Assembly (NCBI RefSeq): GCF_030408635.1
Contig: NZ_CP047198.1
Location: 372,001-436,000 of the forward strand
Length of the DNA stretch: 64,000 bases
Origin: Corynebacterium coyleae
Lineage (GTDB): Bacteria > Actinomycetota > Actinomycetes > Mycobacteriales > Mycobacteriaceae
Direction: 5' to 3'
The translations under genes were made by a program, and so were the position numbers. The notes under the pieces are model-generated. The model was not told the origin of the DNA and did not search any database. It was given only the letters and a program-made list of their open reading frames with translations. This document shows positions 1-8,374 of this stretch, one piece after another. The stretch's first letter is position 1. Each line of letters starts with the position of its first letter.

Positions 1-7
1 AGCGCAA

Positions 8-733
8 TCATGCCGACACCCCCATTCCGAAGCCCTGCACCAAATTGTCCGGCTCTAACACCACTTCGGTCGGGGCGTGCATTAACACCCGACGGTTCAA
101 CAGCACCGTCTCCGGCGCGAGCTGGGGCAAGGCAACCAGGTCGTGCGTCACCACAAAAATAGTGGTGCCTTCTGCCGCGAGGTCACGCAACAGCTCAGTG
201 ATGGTGGCCTCGGAATGTTTGTCCACGCCGGCGAAGGGTTCGTCGAGAAGCATGATGCTCGCACCCTGAGCGATACCGCGGGCGATGAAGGCACGCTTCT
301 TCTGGCCACCCGAAAGTTGGCCGATCTGGCGGTCTGCGAACGACTCAAGGTGGGTGCGCTCAAGCGCGCGATCCACAGCCGCAATGTCCTCCGCACGCGC
401 GTGGCGGGTAAAGCCCATGTGGCCGTAGCGGCCCATCATGACCACATCACGCACTGTGACCGGGAACTGCCAGTCCACGTCCTCGCTCTGCGGGACGTAG
501 CCCAGCACCTGCGTCTTGCGGGCGCGCATGGGGTCGATGCCGTTGATACGAACCGTGCCGCGATCCGGCTTGACCAACCCCATGATCGCCTTGAGTAGCG
601 TGGATTTGCCCGCGCCGTTCATCCCGATCAGCCCACAGATACGGCCTGGTTGGACGCTCAAAGTTGCGCCGTCGAGCGCGACGACGTCGCCGTAGCGCAC
701 CGCAACATCCTCAACTGCGATTGCGGGGATCAC
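8..733 (-). CDS. Metal (manganese-type) ABC transporter ATP-binding protein
   Basis: This 241-residue protein is the ATPase that would power import of a divalent metal across the cytoplasmic membrane. It shows a Walker A loop (GMNGAGKS, about residues 37-44), the Q-loop in YVPQSEDV, an ABC signature LSGGQ, a Walker B segment ending in LLDEP and the switch histidine in VVTHD. Its start overlaps the stop of the upstream solute-binding lipoprotein gene by 4 bases, so the two are translationally coupled. The permease genes of the operon would lie beyond the left edge. The family is the MntB/ZnuC/TroB group. I favour manganese because the partner binding protein has a glutamate at the third metal ligand position. 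Confidence 0.93.
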   Translation of the reverse strand: MIPAIAVEDVAVRYGDVVALDGATLSVQPGRICGLIGMNGAGKSTLLKAIMGLVKPDRGTVRINGIDPMRARKTQVLGYVPQSEDVDWQFPVTVRDVVMMGRYGHMGFTRHARAEDIAAVDRALERTHLESFADRQIGQLSGGQKKRAFIARGIAQGASIMLLDEPFAGVDKHSEATITELLRDLAAEGTTIFVVTHDLVALPQLAPETVLLNRRVLMHAPTEVVLEPDNLVQGFGMGVSA

Positions 734-1653
734 TGCTTGCCCCCGTTCAAACCGTCGATGATCACCTTCGTGTCGTGGCGAATCAGATCCAGGTAGGTCG
801 GCACCGGGCCGTTTTCCTCAGAAAGCGAATCGACGTAGAGGGTGCCGCCGTACTCCGCGCCGGTGGCCTTCACGACCTGCATCATCGGCGCGTTAGAGAC
901 CGTGGATTCACAGAACACAGACGGGACGTTGTTTTCCTTCACAAACTCGATCGCGCCGGCGATCTGCTGCGGGGTGGCTTCCTGCTCAGCGTTGACCGGC
1001 CAGATGTAGCGCTCGGTCAACTTCGCGTCGCGAGCCAGATAGGAGAACGCACCTTCGCAGGTGACCAAGGCGCGCTGCTTGTCGGGGACAGCGGCGAGCT
1101 TGGTTTCCAGCTCGTCTTGCACAGCCTGCAGTTCCTGCTTGTATGTTTCGCCGTTGGCCTTGAAATCATCGGCGTGCTCCGGGTCGAGTTCGCTGAACGC
1201 GTCGACGATGTTGTCCACGTACTTCTGCACGTTCACCGGACTCATCCAGGCGTGCGGGTTGGGCTTGCCGGCGTAGGCGTCCTCGGCGATGTCGATCGGG
1301 TCGACACCTTCGCTGACCACGGCGTGGGGCACGTCCAGGTCGGCGACGAACTGGGCGAACCAGTTCTCCAGGTTCATGCCGTTATCCAAAATCAGGTCCG
1401 CATCGGCGGCGCGGGAAATGTCGCCGGGGGTGGGCTCGTAGCCGTGGATTTCCGCGCCGGGTTTGGTGATGGACTCCACCCGCAGGTGGTCGCCGGCGAC
1501 GTTCGAGGCGATGTCCTGGATCACCGTGAACGTGGTGAGTACCACGGGGGTGTCTTTGCCGCCTGCGGCGTCGGCGCTGTCCTGCGAACAGCCTGCCAGG
1601 CCGGCAGTTAGCGCAGCCGTAGCGACGAGCGCAAGCACCTTAGTTTTCATCAT
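730..1653 (-). CDS. Metal ABC transporter substrate-binding lipoprotein, manganese type
   Basis: The 307-residue product is a cluster A-I (ZnuA/MntA/PsaA) metal-binding lipoprotein. A lipobox LAGC ends the signal peptide near residue 22. Likely metal ligands are the His of EIHGYEP, the His of NPHAW, the Glu of CEGAFSYL and the Asp of LYVDSLS. A His-His-Glu-Asp set is typical of manganese or iron binding proteins, while zinc proteins carry a third His, as does the second such protein in this window (9979-11502). It is the first gene of a minus-strand operon whose upstream region carries a palindrome likely to bind a metal-responsive repressor. The exact metal is inferred, not shown. Confidence 0.92.
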   Translation of the reverse strand: MMKTKVLALVATAALTAGLAGCSQDSADAAGGKDTPVVLTTFTVIQDIASNVAGDHLRVESITKPGAEIHGYEPTPGDISRAADADLILDNGMNLENWFAQFVADLDVPHAVVSEGVDPIDIAEDAYAGKPNPHAWMSPVNVQKYVDNIVDAFSELDPEHADDFKANGETYKQELQAVQDELETKLAAVPDKQRALVTCEGAFSYLARDAKLTERYIWPVNAEQEATPQQIAGAIEFVKENNVPSVFCESTVSNAPMMQVVKATGAEYGGTLYVDSLSEENGPVPTYLDLIRHDTKVIIDGLNGGKQ

Positions 1654-1722
1654 GTGGTTCCTTTGCGTTGGGGAATCGGAAAAAGGAGCACACTACCCGC
1701 GTGTCCATGTTGGCGAATAATA

Positions 1723-1742
1723 AAGTTCGGTCTACCGAACTT
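1723..1742. promoter_or_regulatory. 20-bp palindromic operator between mntA-like gene and menG
   Basis: Two 9-base arms, AAGTTCGGT and ACCGAACTT, are exact inverted repeats around a 2-base centre. The site sits about 70 bases upstream of the metal-binding lipoprotein gene and 60 bases upstream of menG. Its size and symmetry fit a DtxR/MntR-type or other dimeric metal repressor, but the bases do not match the classical DtxR box. Function is inferred. Confidence 0.55.
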
Positions 1743-1801
1743 GCAACTGGGGCATGGCCGCACAGCCTACTTTTGTGGGTGGCGAAGTAGACTTGCCCAC
1801 C

Positions 1802-2494
1802 ATGGCCAAGGCGGATCTGGAGAAAAAGCCCTTCGACGTTGCTGGAATGTTCGACGACGTGGGCAAGAACTACGACAAGACCAACACCGTGTTGTCGTTC
1901 GGGCTGGACAAATACTGGCGACGACGCACCCGCGAACGCCTCGAACTCAAACCGGGGGAGAAGGTGCTCGACCTCGCCGCCGGCACCGCCGTATCCACCG
2001 TCGAGTTAGGTAAATCCGGCGCGTGGGTCGTGGCGTGCGACTTCTCCCAGGGCATGCTGGCCGCCGGTAAGGACCGCGACGTACCCAAGGTGGTTGGCGA
2101 CGCGATGTATCTTCCGTTTGCCGACAACACCTTCGACGCGGTGACCATCTCCTACGGCCTGCGCAACGTGCACGATTTCGAGGCCGGCCTGCGTGAAATG
2201 GCGCGTGTGACCAAGCCTGGCGGGCGCCTGGCAGTCAACGAGTTCTCCACCCCCGTCATCCCCGGTTTCCGCACCCTGTACAAGGAATACCTGCCACGTG
2301 CTGTGCCGGCGCTGGCAAAGGTGTTTTCCTCCAACGCGGAGGCCTACGAATATCTCGCCGAATCCATCCGCGCATGGCCTAACCAGGAAGAACTCGCCGC
2401 GGCGATCAACGCCAACGGTTGGGAAAACGCCGGCTGGCAGGATCTGACCGCCGGCATCGTGGCGCTACACAGCGCTGTGAAGCCGCTCGACTAA
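1802..2494 (+). CDS. menG: Demethylmenaquinone methyltransferase
   Basis: A 230-residue class I SAM-dependent methyltransferase of the UbiE/MenG family. It would catalyse the last methylation of menaquinone, converting demethylmenaquinone to menaquinone. The SAM-binding motif I is [10 protein letters not shown] (about residues 56-65), followed by the acidic VACDFSQGM segment and the family segment [11 protein letters not shown] start at ATG 1802 (MAKADLEK) because this gives the usual corynebacterial length. An upstream in-frame ATG at 1754 would add 16 residues unlike the family. A possible -10 (TAGACT, 1788-1793) lies so close that the mRNA may be leaderless. The neighbouring prenyl synthase and reductase act on the same quinone. 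Confidence 0.93.
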   Translation: MAKADLEKKPFDVAGMFDDVGKNYDKTNTVLSFGLDKYWRRRTRERLELKPGEKVLDLAAGTAVSTVELGKSGAWVVACDFSQGMLAAGKDRDVPKVVGDAMYLPFADNTFDAVTISYGLRNVHDFEAGLREMARVTKPGGRLAVNEFSTPVIPGFRTLYKEYLPRAVPALAKVFSSNAEAYEYLAESIRAWPNQEELAAAINANGWENAGWQDLTAGIVALHSAVKPLD

Positions 2495-2500
2495 GCCACG

Positions 2501-3703
2501 CTAAGCGACGTCCCAAAGCGGGGCGTTCTTTGGCACCACGCGACCTGCCGCGCGCCACAGTCGTGCGACCAGGTCGCGGTCGGCTTCCTGCACCAGGTTG
2601 CCCATCAGGCGCGCCGCTGCAGGCATGAGGTAGCGCCCACCCAAACCGCGCAGCGCCACCGGGCCAGCCAGCGGTAGGAACTGCGGGTAGGTCAGGAGAC
2701 GGGCGAGGGTGCGCGCCAGCGTGAATGCGTCGCCGTAGTGGCTGCGCAGTAGCGCTGGCCACGCAAGCGTGAGGTCGCCGCCTGCGTTGATCAACTCCAC
2801 GGCGAGCACAGCGGTTTCCAACCCGTAATCGATGCCCTCGCCGTTGAGCGGGTTCACGCACGCTGCCGCGTCGCCGATGAGAACCCAGTTCGGGCCGGCC
2901 ACGTTGGACACCGCCCCGCCCATCGGCAGCAGCGCAGAGGTAACGGCCTGCTCCGGGCCGAGGTTCCACGCCTCGCGCTGCTGTGCGGCATAGTCGGCGA
3001 GCAACTTCTTCGTGTTCACCTTCGCCGGGCGCGCATTGGTGGATAAGGCGCCGCAGCCGAGGTTCACGGTGCCGTCGCCAAGCGGGAAGATCCAGCCGTA
3101 ACCAGGCTGAATCACGCCATCCGCGTCGCGCAGCTCCACGTGCGAATGCATCCACGGCTCGTCCGAAAACGGCGAATCGCAATACGAGCGCGCCGCAATG
3201 CCAAACACCTCACCCTTGTGCCAGGTGCGTCCCAACTGCTTGCCAAAAGGGGAGCGCACACCGTCGGCAACCACGACCCACTTCGTGCGCACCGTGCCCT
3301 GGTCCGTTTCCACCGCGCTGATCGCGCCGCCGGAAAACTCCACACCGGTTGCCACGCAGTGTTGGCGGATGGTGGCGCCGGCGGTGCGGGCTTCGTCGAC
3401 AAGCATTGCGTCAAACACCGACCGCGGTGCCGCAGAGCCTTCACCGCGCGGCCAAGGTGCCTCAACGTCGCCGCCGTAACCATGCAACTTCAACCCCTTG
3501 TTGCGGTAGGTGGGCACCTTGAGATTGAGCGCCTCGAGCGTTTCTACCGCACGCGGGGTCAACCCATCGCCGCAGGTTTTGTCGCGGCCGGGACTCTGGG
3601 CGTCGAGAAGCAAAGTCTGCAAACCCGCACGCTGCGCCACAATCGCCGCCGCCGAACCAGCCGGTCCAGCACCCACAACCACAAGGTCGAAATACTCAGT
3701 CAC
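2501..3703 (-). CDS. Geranylgeranyl reductase family FAD-dependent oxidoreductase (MenJ-like)
   Basis: About 400 residues of a p-hydroxybenzoate hydroxylase-fold flavoprotein. The N-terminal dinucleotide loop GAGPAGSAAA, the central DGVRSPFGK segment and the FAD-binding LIGDAAACVNPLNGEG motif are all present. In mycobacteria the gene at this position (menJ) reduces one double bond of the menaquinone side chain, and the position between menG and the polyprenyl synthase here supports the same job. I prefer GTG 3703 (VTEYFDLVVVG). GTG 3730 would add nine residues before the flavin fold. The gene ends 6 bases from the menG stop, on the opposite strand. Confidence 0.88.
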   Translation of the reverse strand: MTEYFDLVVVGAGPAGSAAAIVAQRAGLQTLLLDAQSPGRDKTCGDGLTPRAVETLEALNLKVPTYRNKGLKLHGYGGDVEAPWPRGEGSAAPRSVFDAMLVDEARTAGATIRQHCVATGVEFSGGAISAVETDQGTVRTKWVVVADGVRSPFGKQLGRTWHKGEVFGIAARSYCDSPFSDEPWMHSHVELRDADGVIQPGYGWIFPLGDGTVNLGCGALSTNARPAKVNTKKLLADYAAQQREAWNLGPEQAVTSALLPMGGAVSNVAGPNWVLIGDAAACVNPLNGEGIDYGLETAVLAVELINAGGDLTLAWPALLRSHYGDAFTLARTLARLLTYPQFLPLAGPVALRGLGGRYLMPAAARLMGNLVQEADRDLVARLWRAAGRVVPKNAPLWDVA

Positions 3704-3807
3704 GCAACTGATTGTGCCAGCGCCACCCACTGCTACAGAACCAAGGGCAAGTGGGCTACGGTAGGTGCGTTATCCATGTGCCCCTCCAACCTGCAAGGAC
3801 GTTATCG

Positions 3808-4824
3808 ATGACGTACGGCACCACCCCGTCACCCCGCCACGGATTCAAGATTGACCTTGGCGACGACGCACTCAACACCCGGCTCAACACCGGGCTAGAA
3901 GCGGTGGAGGACCTCCTCATGGCCGAACTTTCACGCGGCGAAAAGTTCCTCACCGACAAAGTCACCCACCTCGCCGCAGCCGGCGGCAAACGCTTCCGCC
4001 CCATGATGGCGCTGCTGTGCGCCGAGTTTGGCCCCAACCCGCGCGCCCAAAACGTAATCAACGGCGCCACCGTCACCGAAATGGTGCACCTGGCCACGCT
4101 GTATCACGACGACGTCATGGACGAAGCTGAACGCCGCCGCGGCGTTGAGTCCGCCAACGCGCGCTGGAGCAACACCGTCGCCATCCTTGCAGGCGACATC
4201 CTGTTTGCCCACGCCTCACGCCTGATGAGCCGAATGGACCTGGCCACCGTCGAGCACTTCGCCGACACCTTCGAGGAACTGGTCACCGGCCAGATGCGCG
4301 AAACCGTCGGCGCACAAGGCACCAACCCGGTTGAGCACTACCTGAAGGTCATCGACGAGAAAACCGGCGTGCTCATCGCGTCCGCCGCCTACCTGGGCGC
4401 GCGGCACTCCGGCGCGTCCGACGAGGTGGTCCAGCGTTGCGCGCGCATCGGCGACGCCGTGGGCATGGTGTTCCAGATCGTCGACGACATCATTGACATT
4501 TTCTCCGACCCCGAACAATCCGGAAAGACCCCAGGCACCGACCTGCGCGAAGGCGTATTCACCCTGCCAGTGCTCTACGCGCTCGAAGAGGACTCCGAGG
4601 CCGGCGAAGCCCTTCGAGGGCTCCTCACGGGCCCGCTTACCGACGACGCCGACGTCACCCGCGCCCTCGACCTCCTGGGTCAGACACGCGGCCGTGAACG
4701 CGCCCTCGAAACCGCTCGCGGATACTTGGACATCGTCGAGCGCGAACTCGACGAGTTGCCCGACATTCCCGCCCGCGAAGCGCTGCGCACTATGACACGT
4801 CTCACCGTCGAACGCGTAGGATAA
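3808..4824 (+). CDS. Polyprenyl diphosphate synthase (menaquinone side chain)
   Basis: A 338-residue trans-isoprenyl diphosphate synthase. Both aspartate-rich motifs that bind magnesium-diphosphate are visible: DDVMD (about residue 100) and DDIID (about residue 230). The conserved GGKRFRP segment lies near residue 60. It would build the long prenyl chain attached to menaquinone, probably octa- or nonaprenyl, the length being impossible to read here. ATG 3808 is chosen for the AAGGAC ribosome-binding site 7 bases upstream and for family length. The annotated relatives are grcC1/hepT/ispB-type. Confidence 0.9.
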   Translation: MTYGTTPSPRHGFKIDLGDDALNTRLNTGLEAVEDLLMAELSRGEKFLTDKVTHLAAAGGKRFRPMMALLCAEFGPNPRAQNVINGATVTEMVHLATLYHDDVMDEAERRRGVESANARWSNTVAILAGDILFAHASRLMSRMDLATVEHFADTFEELVTGQMRETVGAQGTNPVEHYLKVIDEKTGVLIASAAYLGARHSGASDEVVQRCARIGDAVGMVFQIVDDIIDIFSDPEQSGKTPGTDLREGVFTLPVLYALEEDSEAGEALRGLLTGPLTDDADVTRALDLLGQTRGRERALETARGYLDIVERELDELPDIPAREALRTMTRLTVERVG

Positions 4825-4888
4825 CCAGGCGATTTGCCTACATTACGGTGGCGTGATGTAAGGTAATCCCCGCACTTCAAACGTGCAC

Positions 4889-4971
4889 GCCAGGTTGCCC
4901 GAGCGGCCAAAGGGAGCGGACTGTAAATCCGCCGGCATTCGCCTTCAGAAGTTCGAATCTTCTACCTGGCA
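4889..4971 (+). tRNA. tRNA-Tyr (GTA)
   Basis: An 83-nt class II tRNA with a long variable arm. The acceptor arms GCCAGGT and ACCTGGC pair perfectly, the anticodon loop reads CTGTAAA, and the T loop is GTTCGAATC. No CCA is encoded. Confidence 0.95.
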
Positions 4972-4979
4972 CAGGCACA

Positions 4980-5015
4980 CCCCGCCGATCCCCATCACGG
5001 ATCGGCGGGGTTTTT
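4980..5015 (+). terminator. Rho-independent terminator after tRNA-Tyr
   Basis: A perfect 12-bp GC-rich stem (CCCCGCCGATCC with GGATCGGCGGGG) with a 7-base loop is followed by TTTTT. Confidence 0.9.
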
Positions 5016-5094
5016 CGCTGTGCGGTGCTGTGGTTCTGCGGCTGCAGGGCGGTAGGGAGTGATGGCCTATGGCGTAGGTTATGGAGCGGTTTAT

Positions 5095-5107
5095 GTCGTC
5101 GATAAGC
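5095..5107 (+). repeat. Dispersed 13-mer (GTCGTCGNNAAGC orientation), intergenic
   Basis: Exact match to the dispersed word discussed in the findings, in the gap between tRNA-Tyr and tRNA-Thr, which holds no other recognisable feature apart from the terminator. Confidence 0.8.
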
Positions 5108-5217
5108 ATGTGCAAAAACATCGGCTGTACTGGCGATTTGTGTTTATAAACGATATCGGGTTAATCTTCTCAAGGCTTCAACGGAGCGGGTCGCAAGATC
5201 CACAACAAAGAGGCTGT

Positions 5218-5290
5218 GCCCCCTTAGCTCAGTCGGCAGAGCGTTTCCATGGTAAGGAAAAGGTCGACAGTTCGATTCTGTCAGGGGGCT
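5218..5290 (+). tRNA. tRNA-Thr (GGT)
   Basis: A 73-nt cloverleaf: acceptor GCCCCCT pairs with AGGGGGC, D arm AGCTCAGTCGGCAGAGC, anticodon loop ATGGTAA (anticodon GGT), T arm ACAGTTCGATTCTGT. Confidence 0.95.
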
Positions 5291-5340
5291 CTGTTGTTTG
5301 CTGGGGTCCTTGCACTTCGTGCGAGCGTCAGTGAACACAT

Positions 5341-5412
5341 GGCGGTGTAGCTCAGTGGTAGAGCAAGCGACTCATAATCGCTGTGTCGAGAGTTCAATTC
5401 TCTCCATCGCTA
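5341..5412 (+). tRNA. tRNA-Met (CAT)
   Basis: A 72-nt cloverleaf with anticodon loop CTCATAA. The acceptor stem GGCGGTG/CATCGCT holds two G-U pairs. The first base pair forms, which fits an elongator rather than an initiator tRNA. Confidence 0.93.
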
Positions 5413-5475
5413 CTCACCTCAAACGGACGTCACAAGCGCCCGTGGTAGGGTTAGGCGCACCGAATAAGGTGCCCT

Positions 5476-5548
5476 AGGGGCGTGGCGCAATTGGTAGCGC
5501 AACGGTCTCCAAAACCGTAGGTTGCAGGTTCGAGTCCTGTCGCCCCTG
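5476..5548 (+). tRNA. tRNA-Trp (CCA)
   Basis: A 73-nt cloverleaf: acceptor AGGGGCG/CGCCCCT, anticodon loop CTCCAAA, T arm GCAGGTTCGAGTCCTGT. It lies 24 bases before secE, the usual actinobacterial arrangement. Confidence 0.95.
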
Positions 5549-5572
5549 CCAAAACAACCTGGAGGAGTTTTC

Positions 5573-5890
5573 GTGACTAACCCCAACGGTCAGAATGCCG
5601 CACAGCCAACCGGCAAGCGCCAACTGCGAGGGGTCTCGCCCGTGTCCTCCGACGGGTACGAAGCAAAGCGCACCCCCGTCAATGCCGACGAGGCCGAGGA
5701 AAAGACCACCAGCATCGCAACCTTCCCGGGCGAAGTCGTCTCCGAGATGAGCAAAGTCATCTGGCCGACCGGCAAGCAGATGCTGAACTACACGCTGATC
5801 ACATTCGCGTTCCTCATCGTGCTCACCATCCTCGTCTGGGGCACCGACACCCTCGCTTCCATGGGGATTCGCTGGATTCTCATCCGATAA
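5573..5890 (+). CDS. secE: Preprotein translocase subunit SecE
   Basis: A 105-residue single-span SecE. The N-terminal half is polar, followed by the family segment VVSEMSKVIWPTGKQ, then one transmembrane helix ending near the C terminus. SecE clamps SecY in the SecYEG channel (secY is at 59720 here). GTG 5573 is chosen because it follows a strong GGAGGAG site. The longer frame would begin inside tRNA-Trp. Confidence 0.94.
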   Translation: MTNPNGQNAAQPTGKRQLRGVSPVSSDGYEAKRTPVNADEAEEKTTSIATFPGEVVSEMSKVIWPTGKQMLNYTLITFAFLIVLTILVWGTDTLASMGIRWILIR

Positions 5891-5912
5891 GTACAATTTC
5901 ACGCGTAACGTT

Positions 5913-5953
5913 TCCCGCCACCTCGAACACCGAGGGAAGGCGGGATACTTTTT
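5913..5953 (+). terminator. Terminator or attenuator between secE and nusG
   Basis: Stem TCCCGCC/GGCGGGA encloses an inner hairpin CCTCG/CGAGG and is followed by ACTTTTTG. Since secE and nusG are usually co-transcribed, it may only be partly effective. Confidence 0.65.
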
Positions 5954-6001
5954 GCCCCGGTAACCTTGGGGCACACCCGCGAACATACGAGGAGAACAAC
6001 C

Positions 6002-6889
6002 ATGACTGAGGTAAACGAGGACGTCAACGGCGCGATCGAAAACAACGAGCAGGAAATGATCGACGAAGGCGCGCCCGTCGACCCCTCCACCGACCCGGTC
6101 ATCCACGGCGACTCCGACCCGGCCGGCACCAACGAGCAGGATGACAACGCCGAGGCGACCGAGGGCGCGGAAGCGCCGGAGGCAGAGGGCGCTGAGGCCG
6201 CGGAGGGCGTTGAGGCCCAGGACGCTGAGGCTACGTCCGACTTCGACGCTGAATACCGCAAGCGCCTGCGCGAGTACACCCGCGAACTGAAGAAGCAGCC
6301 GGGTGAGTGGTACATCATCCAGTCCTACTCCGGCTACGAAAACAAGGTGAAGACCAACCTGGAGATGCGTAGCCAGACCCTCGAGGTCGAAGACTCCATC
6401 TACGAGGTCGTCGTGCCTGTCGAGCAGGCGCTGGAGAAGAACAAGGACGGCAAGAACAAGCTGGTCAAGCGCAAGCTCCTGCCGGGCTACGTCCTCGTGC
6501 GCATGGACATGAACGACGCCGCATGGTCCGTGGTGCGTGAAACCCCGGGCGTGACCTCGTTTGTCGGTAATGAGGGCAATGCCACCCCGGTGAAGCACCG
6601 CGACGTCGCCAAGTTCCTGCTGCCGAAGTCCGCCGCGGCCGGCGCGAAGCCGCAGGTCGACGCCGAGGGCGACACCGTTGTGCCGTCGGCGGAGGAGGCG
6701 CCGAACAAGGTCACCCACGACTACAAGGTCGGCGAGGCCGTCACCATCCTCTCCGGTGCACTGGCGTCCGTGTCCGCTACCATCAACGCCATCGACCCGG
6801 AGACCGGCAAGATCGAGGCGCTCGTGTCCATCTTCGGCCGCGAGACCCCAGTCGAGCTGACCGCCGATCAGATCGAGCGCATCATGTAA
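6002..6889 (+). CDS. nusG: Transcription termination/antitermination protein NusG
   Basis: A 295-residue NusG. The NGN domain begins around residue 100 (WYIIQSYSGYENKVK) and the C-terminal KOW domain starts near residue 238 (YKVGEAVTILSGALASV). The protein binds RNA polymerase and influences elongation, Rho action and coupling to ribosomes. The first 90 residues are very acidic and low in complexity (Glu, Asp, Ala, Gly), an extension seen in high-GC Gram-positives and absent from the enterobacterial protein. ATG 6002 follows GAGGAGAAC. Confidence 0.96.
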   Translation: MTEVNEDVNGAIENNEQEMIDEGAPVDPSTDPVIHGDSDPAGTNEQDDNAEATEGAEAPEAEGAEAAEGVEAQDAEATSDFDAEYRKRLREYTRELKKQPGEWYIIQSYSGYENKVKTNLEMRSQTLEVEDSIYEVVVPVEQALEKNKDGKNKLVKRKLLPGYVLVRMDMNDAAWSVVRETPGVTSFVGNEGNATPVKHRDVAKFLLPKSAAAGAKPQVDAEGDTVVPSAEEAPNKVTHDYKVGEAVTILSGALASVSATINAIDPETGKIEALVSIFGRETPVELTADQIERIM

Positions 6890-6898
6890 GCGCATTTT

Positions 6899-6911
6899 GC
6901 TTATCGACGAC
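6899..6911 (-). repeat. Dispersed 13-mer (GCTTNNCGACGAC), intergenic after nusG
   Basis: Exact match 10 bases after the nusG stop and 20 bases before the terminator stem. Confidence 0.8.
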
Positions 6912-6930
6912 GCTCTGGCGTAACCTATCT

Positions 6931-6968
6931 CGTCGCGTGTGTTTTGCGCACACGCGACGTTTTCGTTT
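6931..6968 (+). terminator. Terminator between nusG and rplK
   Basis: A perfect 11-bp stem (CGTCGCGTGTG/CACACGCGACG) with a 7-base loop is followed by TTTTCGTTTT. It may act as a partial terminator before the L11-L1 genes. Confidence 0.8.
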
Positions 6969-7059
6969 TCTCATCCCCGGTGGCTGGGAAAAACCCGGCA
7001 TCCGGAAGCCTTACCGCTGTTCATCGCGGTGGCGAGGCTGTAACTAGGAGGTAATTGCG

Positions 7060-7488
7060 ATGGCTAAGAAGAAGGTCACTGGCCTGATCAAGCTTCAGAT
7101 CGAAGCTGGTATGGCAAACCCGGCCCCGCCGGTCGGTCCGGCACTTGGTGCACACGGTGTCAACATCGTTGAGTTCACCAAGGCATACAACGCTGCGACC
7201 GAATCCATGCGCGGCAACATTGTCCCGGTGGAGATCACGGTCTACGAAGACCGCTCCTTCGACTTCATCCTGAAGTCCCCGCCGGCTGCATCCCTGCTGC
7301 TGAAGGCTGCAGGCCTGCAGAAGGGCTCCGGCGTTCCGCACACTGACAAGGTTGGCAAGGTCACCTGGGAGCAGTGCAAGGAAATCGCCGAGACCAAGAA
7401 GAACGACCTCAACGCCCGCGACATCGAGGCTGGCGCCGCGATCATCGCTGGTACCGCACGTTCGATGGGTATTGACGTCGAGAAGTAA
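7060..7488 (+). CDS. rplK: 50S ribosomal protein L11
   Basis: 142 residues, the usual length. L11 binds the GTPase-associated region of 23S rRNA and is the site of action of thiopeptide antibiotics and of RelA sensing. The N-terminal segment [17 protein letters not shown] contains the proline-rich hinge, and the C-terminal rRNA-binding end carries GTARSMGI. An AGGAGG site precedes ATG 7060. It is followed 74 bases later by rplA, as in most bacteria. Confidence 0.97.
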   Translation: MAKKKVTGLIKLQIEAGMANPAPPVGPALGAHGVNIVEFTKAYNAATESMRGNIVPVEITVYEDRSFDFILKSPPAASLLLKAAGLQKGSGVPHTDKVGKVTWEQCKEIAETKKNDLNARDIEAGAAIIAGTARSMGIDVEK

Positions 7489-7562
7489 AGCGCACCTCGT
7501 CGCTTTACGTGGAAGGGCCTTCAGCCAGGCCCGCCAACCACAACTCCTGAAAGGAATCAAAC

Positions 7563-8273
7563 ATGGCTAAGAAGTCCAAGCGTTACATTGAGCAGCTCGC
7601 CAAGGTGGACCGCGACGCGTTCTACCACCCGCTGGATGCGGTGACCCTGGCAAAGGAGACCGCTTCCGGCAAGTACGACGCAACCATCGACGTTGCGATG
7701 CGTCTGTCCGTCGACCCGCGCAAGGCTGACCAGCTGGTCCGCGGCACCGTCAACCTGCCGCACGGCACCGGTAAGACCGTCCGCGTCGCAGTCTTCGCTG
7801 AGGGCGAGAACGCCACCAAGGCGAAGGAAGCAGGCGCTGACATCGTCGGCACTGACGAGCTCATCGAGCAGATCAACGCTGGCCAGCTCGACTTCGACGT
7901 AGCTATCGCTACGCCGGACCAGATGGCTAAGGTCGGCCGCGTCGCCCGCGTGCTCGGCCCGCGTGGTCTGATGCCGAACCCGAAGACCGGTACGGTCACC
8001 CCGGACGTCGCTAAGGCGATCCAGGACTCCAAGGGCGGCAAGATTGCCTTCCGCGTGGACAAGGCATCGAACCTGCACGCAATCATCGGTAAGGCTTCCT
8101 TCACCCCGGAGCAGCTCGCTGAGAACTACGGCGCGCTTCTCGACGAGGTCGTTCGCCTCAAGCCGTCTTCCGCCAAGGGTGTCTACCTGAAGAAGATCAC
8201 CGTGTCCGCAACCCAGGGCCCGGGCGTTCCGGTTGATACCTCTGTGGAGAAGGACTACGCCAAGAAGGCATAG
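7563..8273 (+). CDS. rplA: 50S ribosomal protein L1
   Basis: 236 residues, complete. L1 forms the mobile stalk near the E site that helps release deacylated tRNA, and in many bacteria represses its own operon by binding the mRNA. The diagnostic segment [17 protein letters not shown] is present near residue 135. The start ATG 7563 is preceded by GAAAGGAATC. A terminator follows at 8292. Confidence 0.97.
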   Translation: MAKKSKRYIEQLAKVDRDAFYHPLDAVTLAKETASGKYDATIDVAMRLSVDPRKADQLVRGTVNLPHGTGKTVRVAVFAEGENATKAKEAGADIVGTDELIEQINAGQLDFDVAIATPDQMAKVGRVARVLGPRGLMPNPKTGTVTPDVAKAIQDSKGGKIAFRVDKASNLHAIIGKASFTPEQLAENYGALLDEVVRLKPSSAKGVYLKKITVSATQGPGVPVDTSVEKDYAKKA

Positions 8274-8291
8274 TCTTCCCGCAACGATTTC

Positions 8292-8320
8292 GCGCCTCGG
8301 TGGTTCACGGGGCGCTTTTT
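8292..8320 (+). terminator. Terminator after rplA
   Basis: An 8-bp stem (GCGCCTCG/CGGGGCGC, one G-U pair) and an 8-base loop are followed by TTTTT. Confidence 0.8.
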
Positions 8321-8374
8321 CGTGTCTGGGGGTAGTGCTTTGTCGCAACGCTTAATGGAAGTAGTATTCGTTAA

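Noticed and set aside
239-251. Near copy of the dispersed word in the Mn transporter ATPase, and another at 12796-12808
   Set aside because: Both code for the Walker B Leu-Leu-Asp-Glu-Pro, so the resemblance is explained by protein constraint. I do not count them as support.
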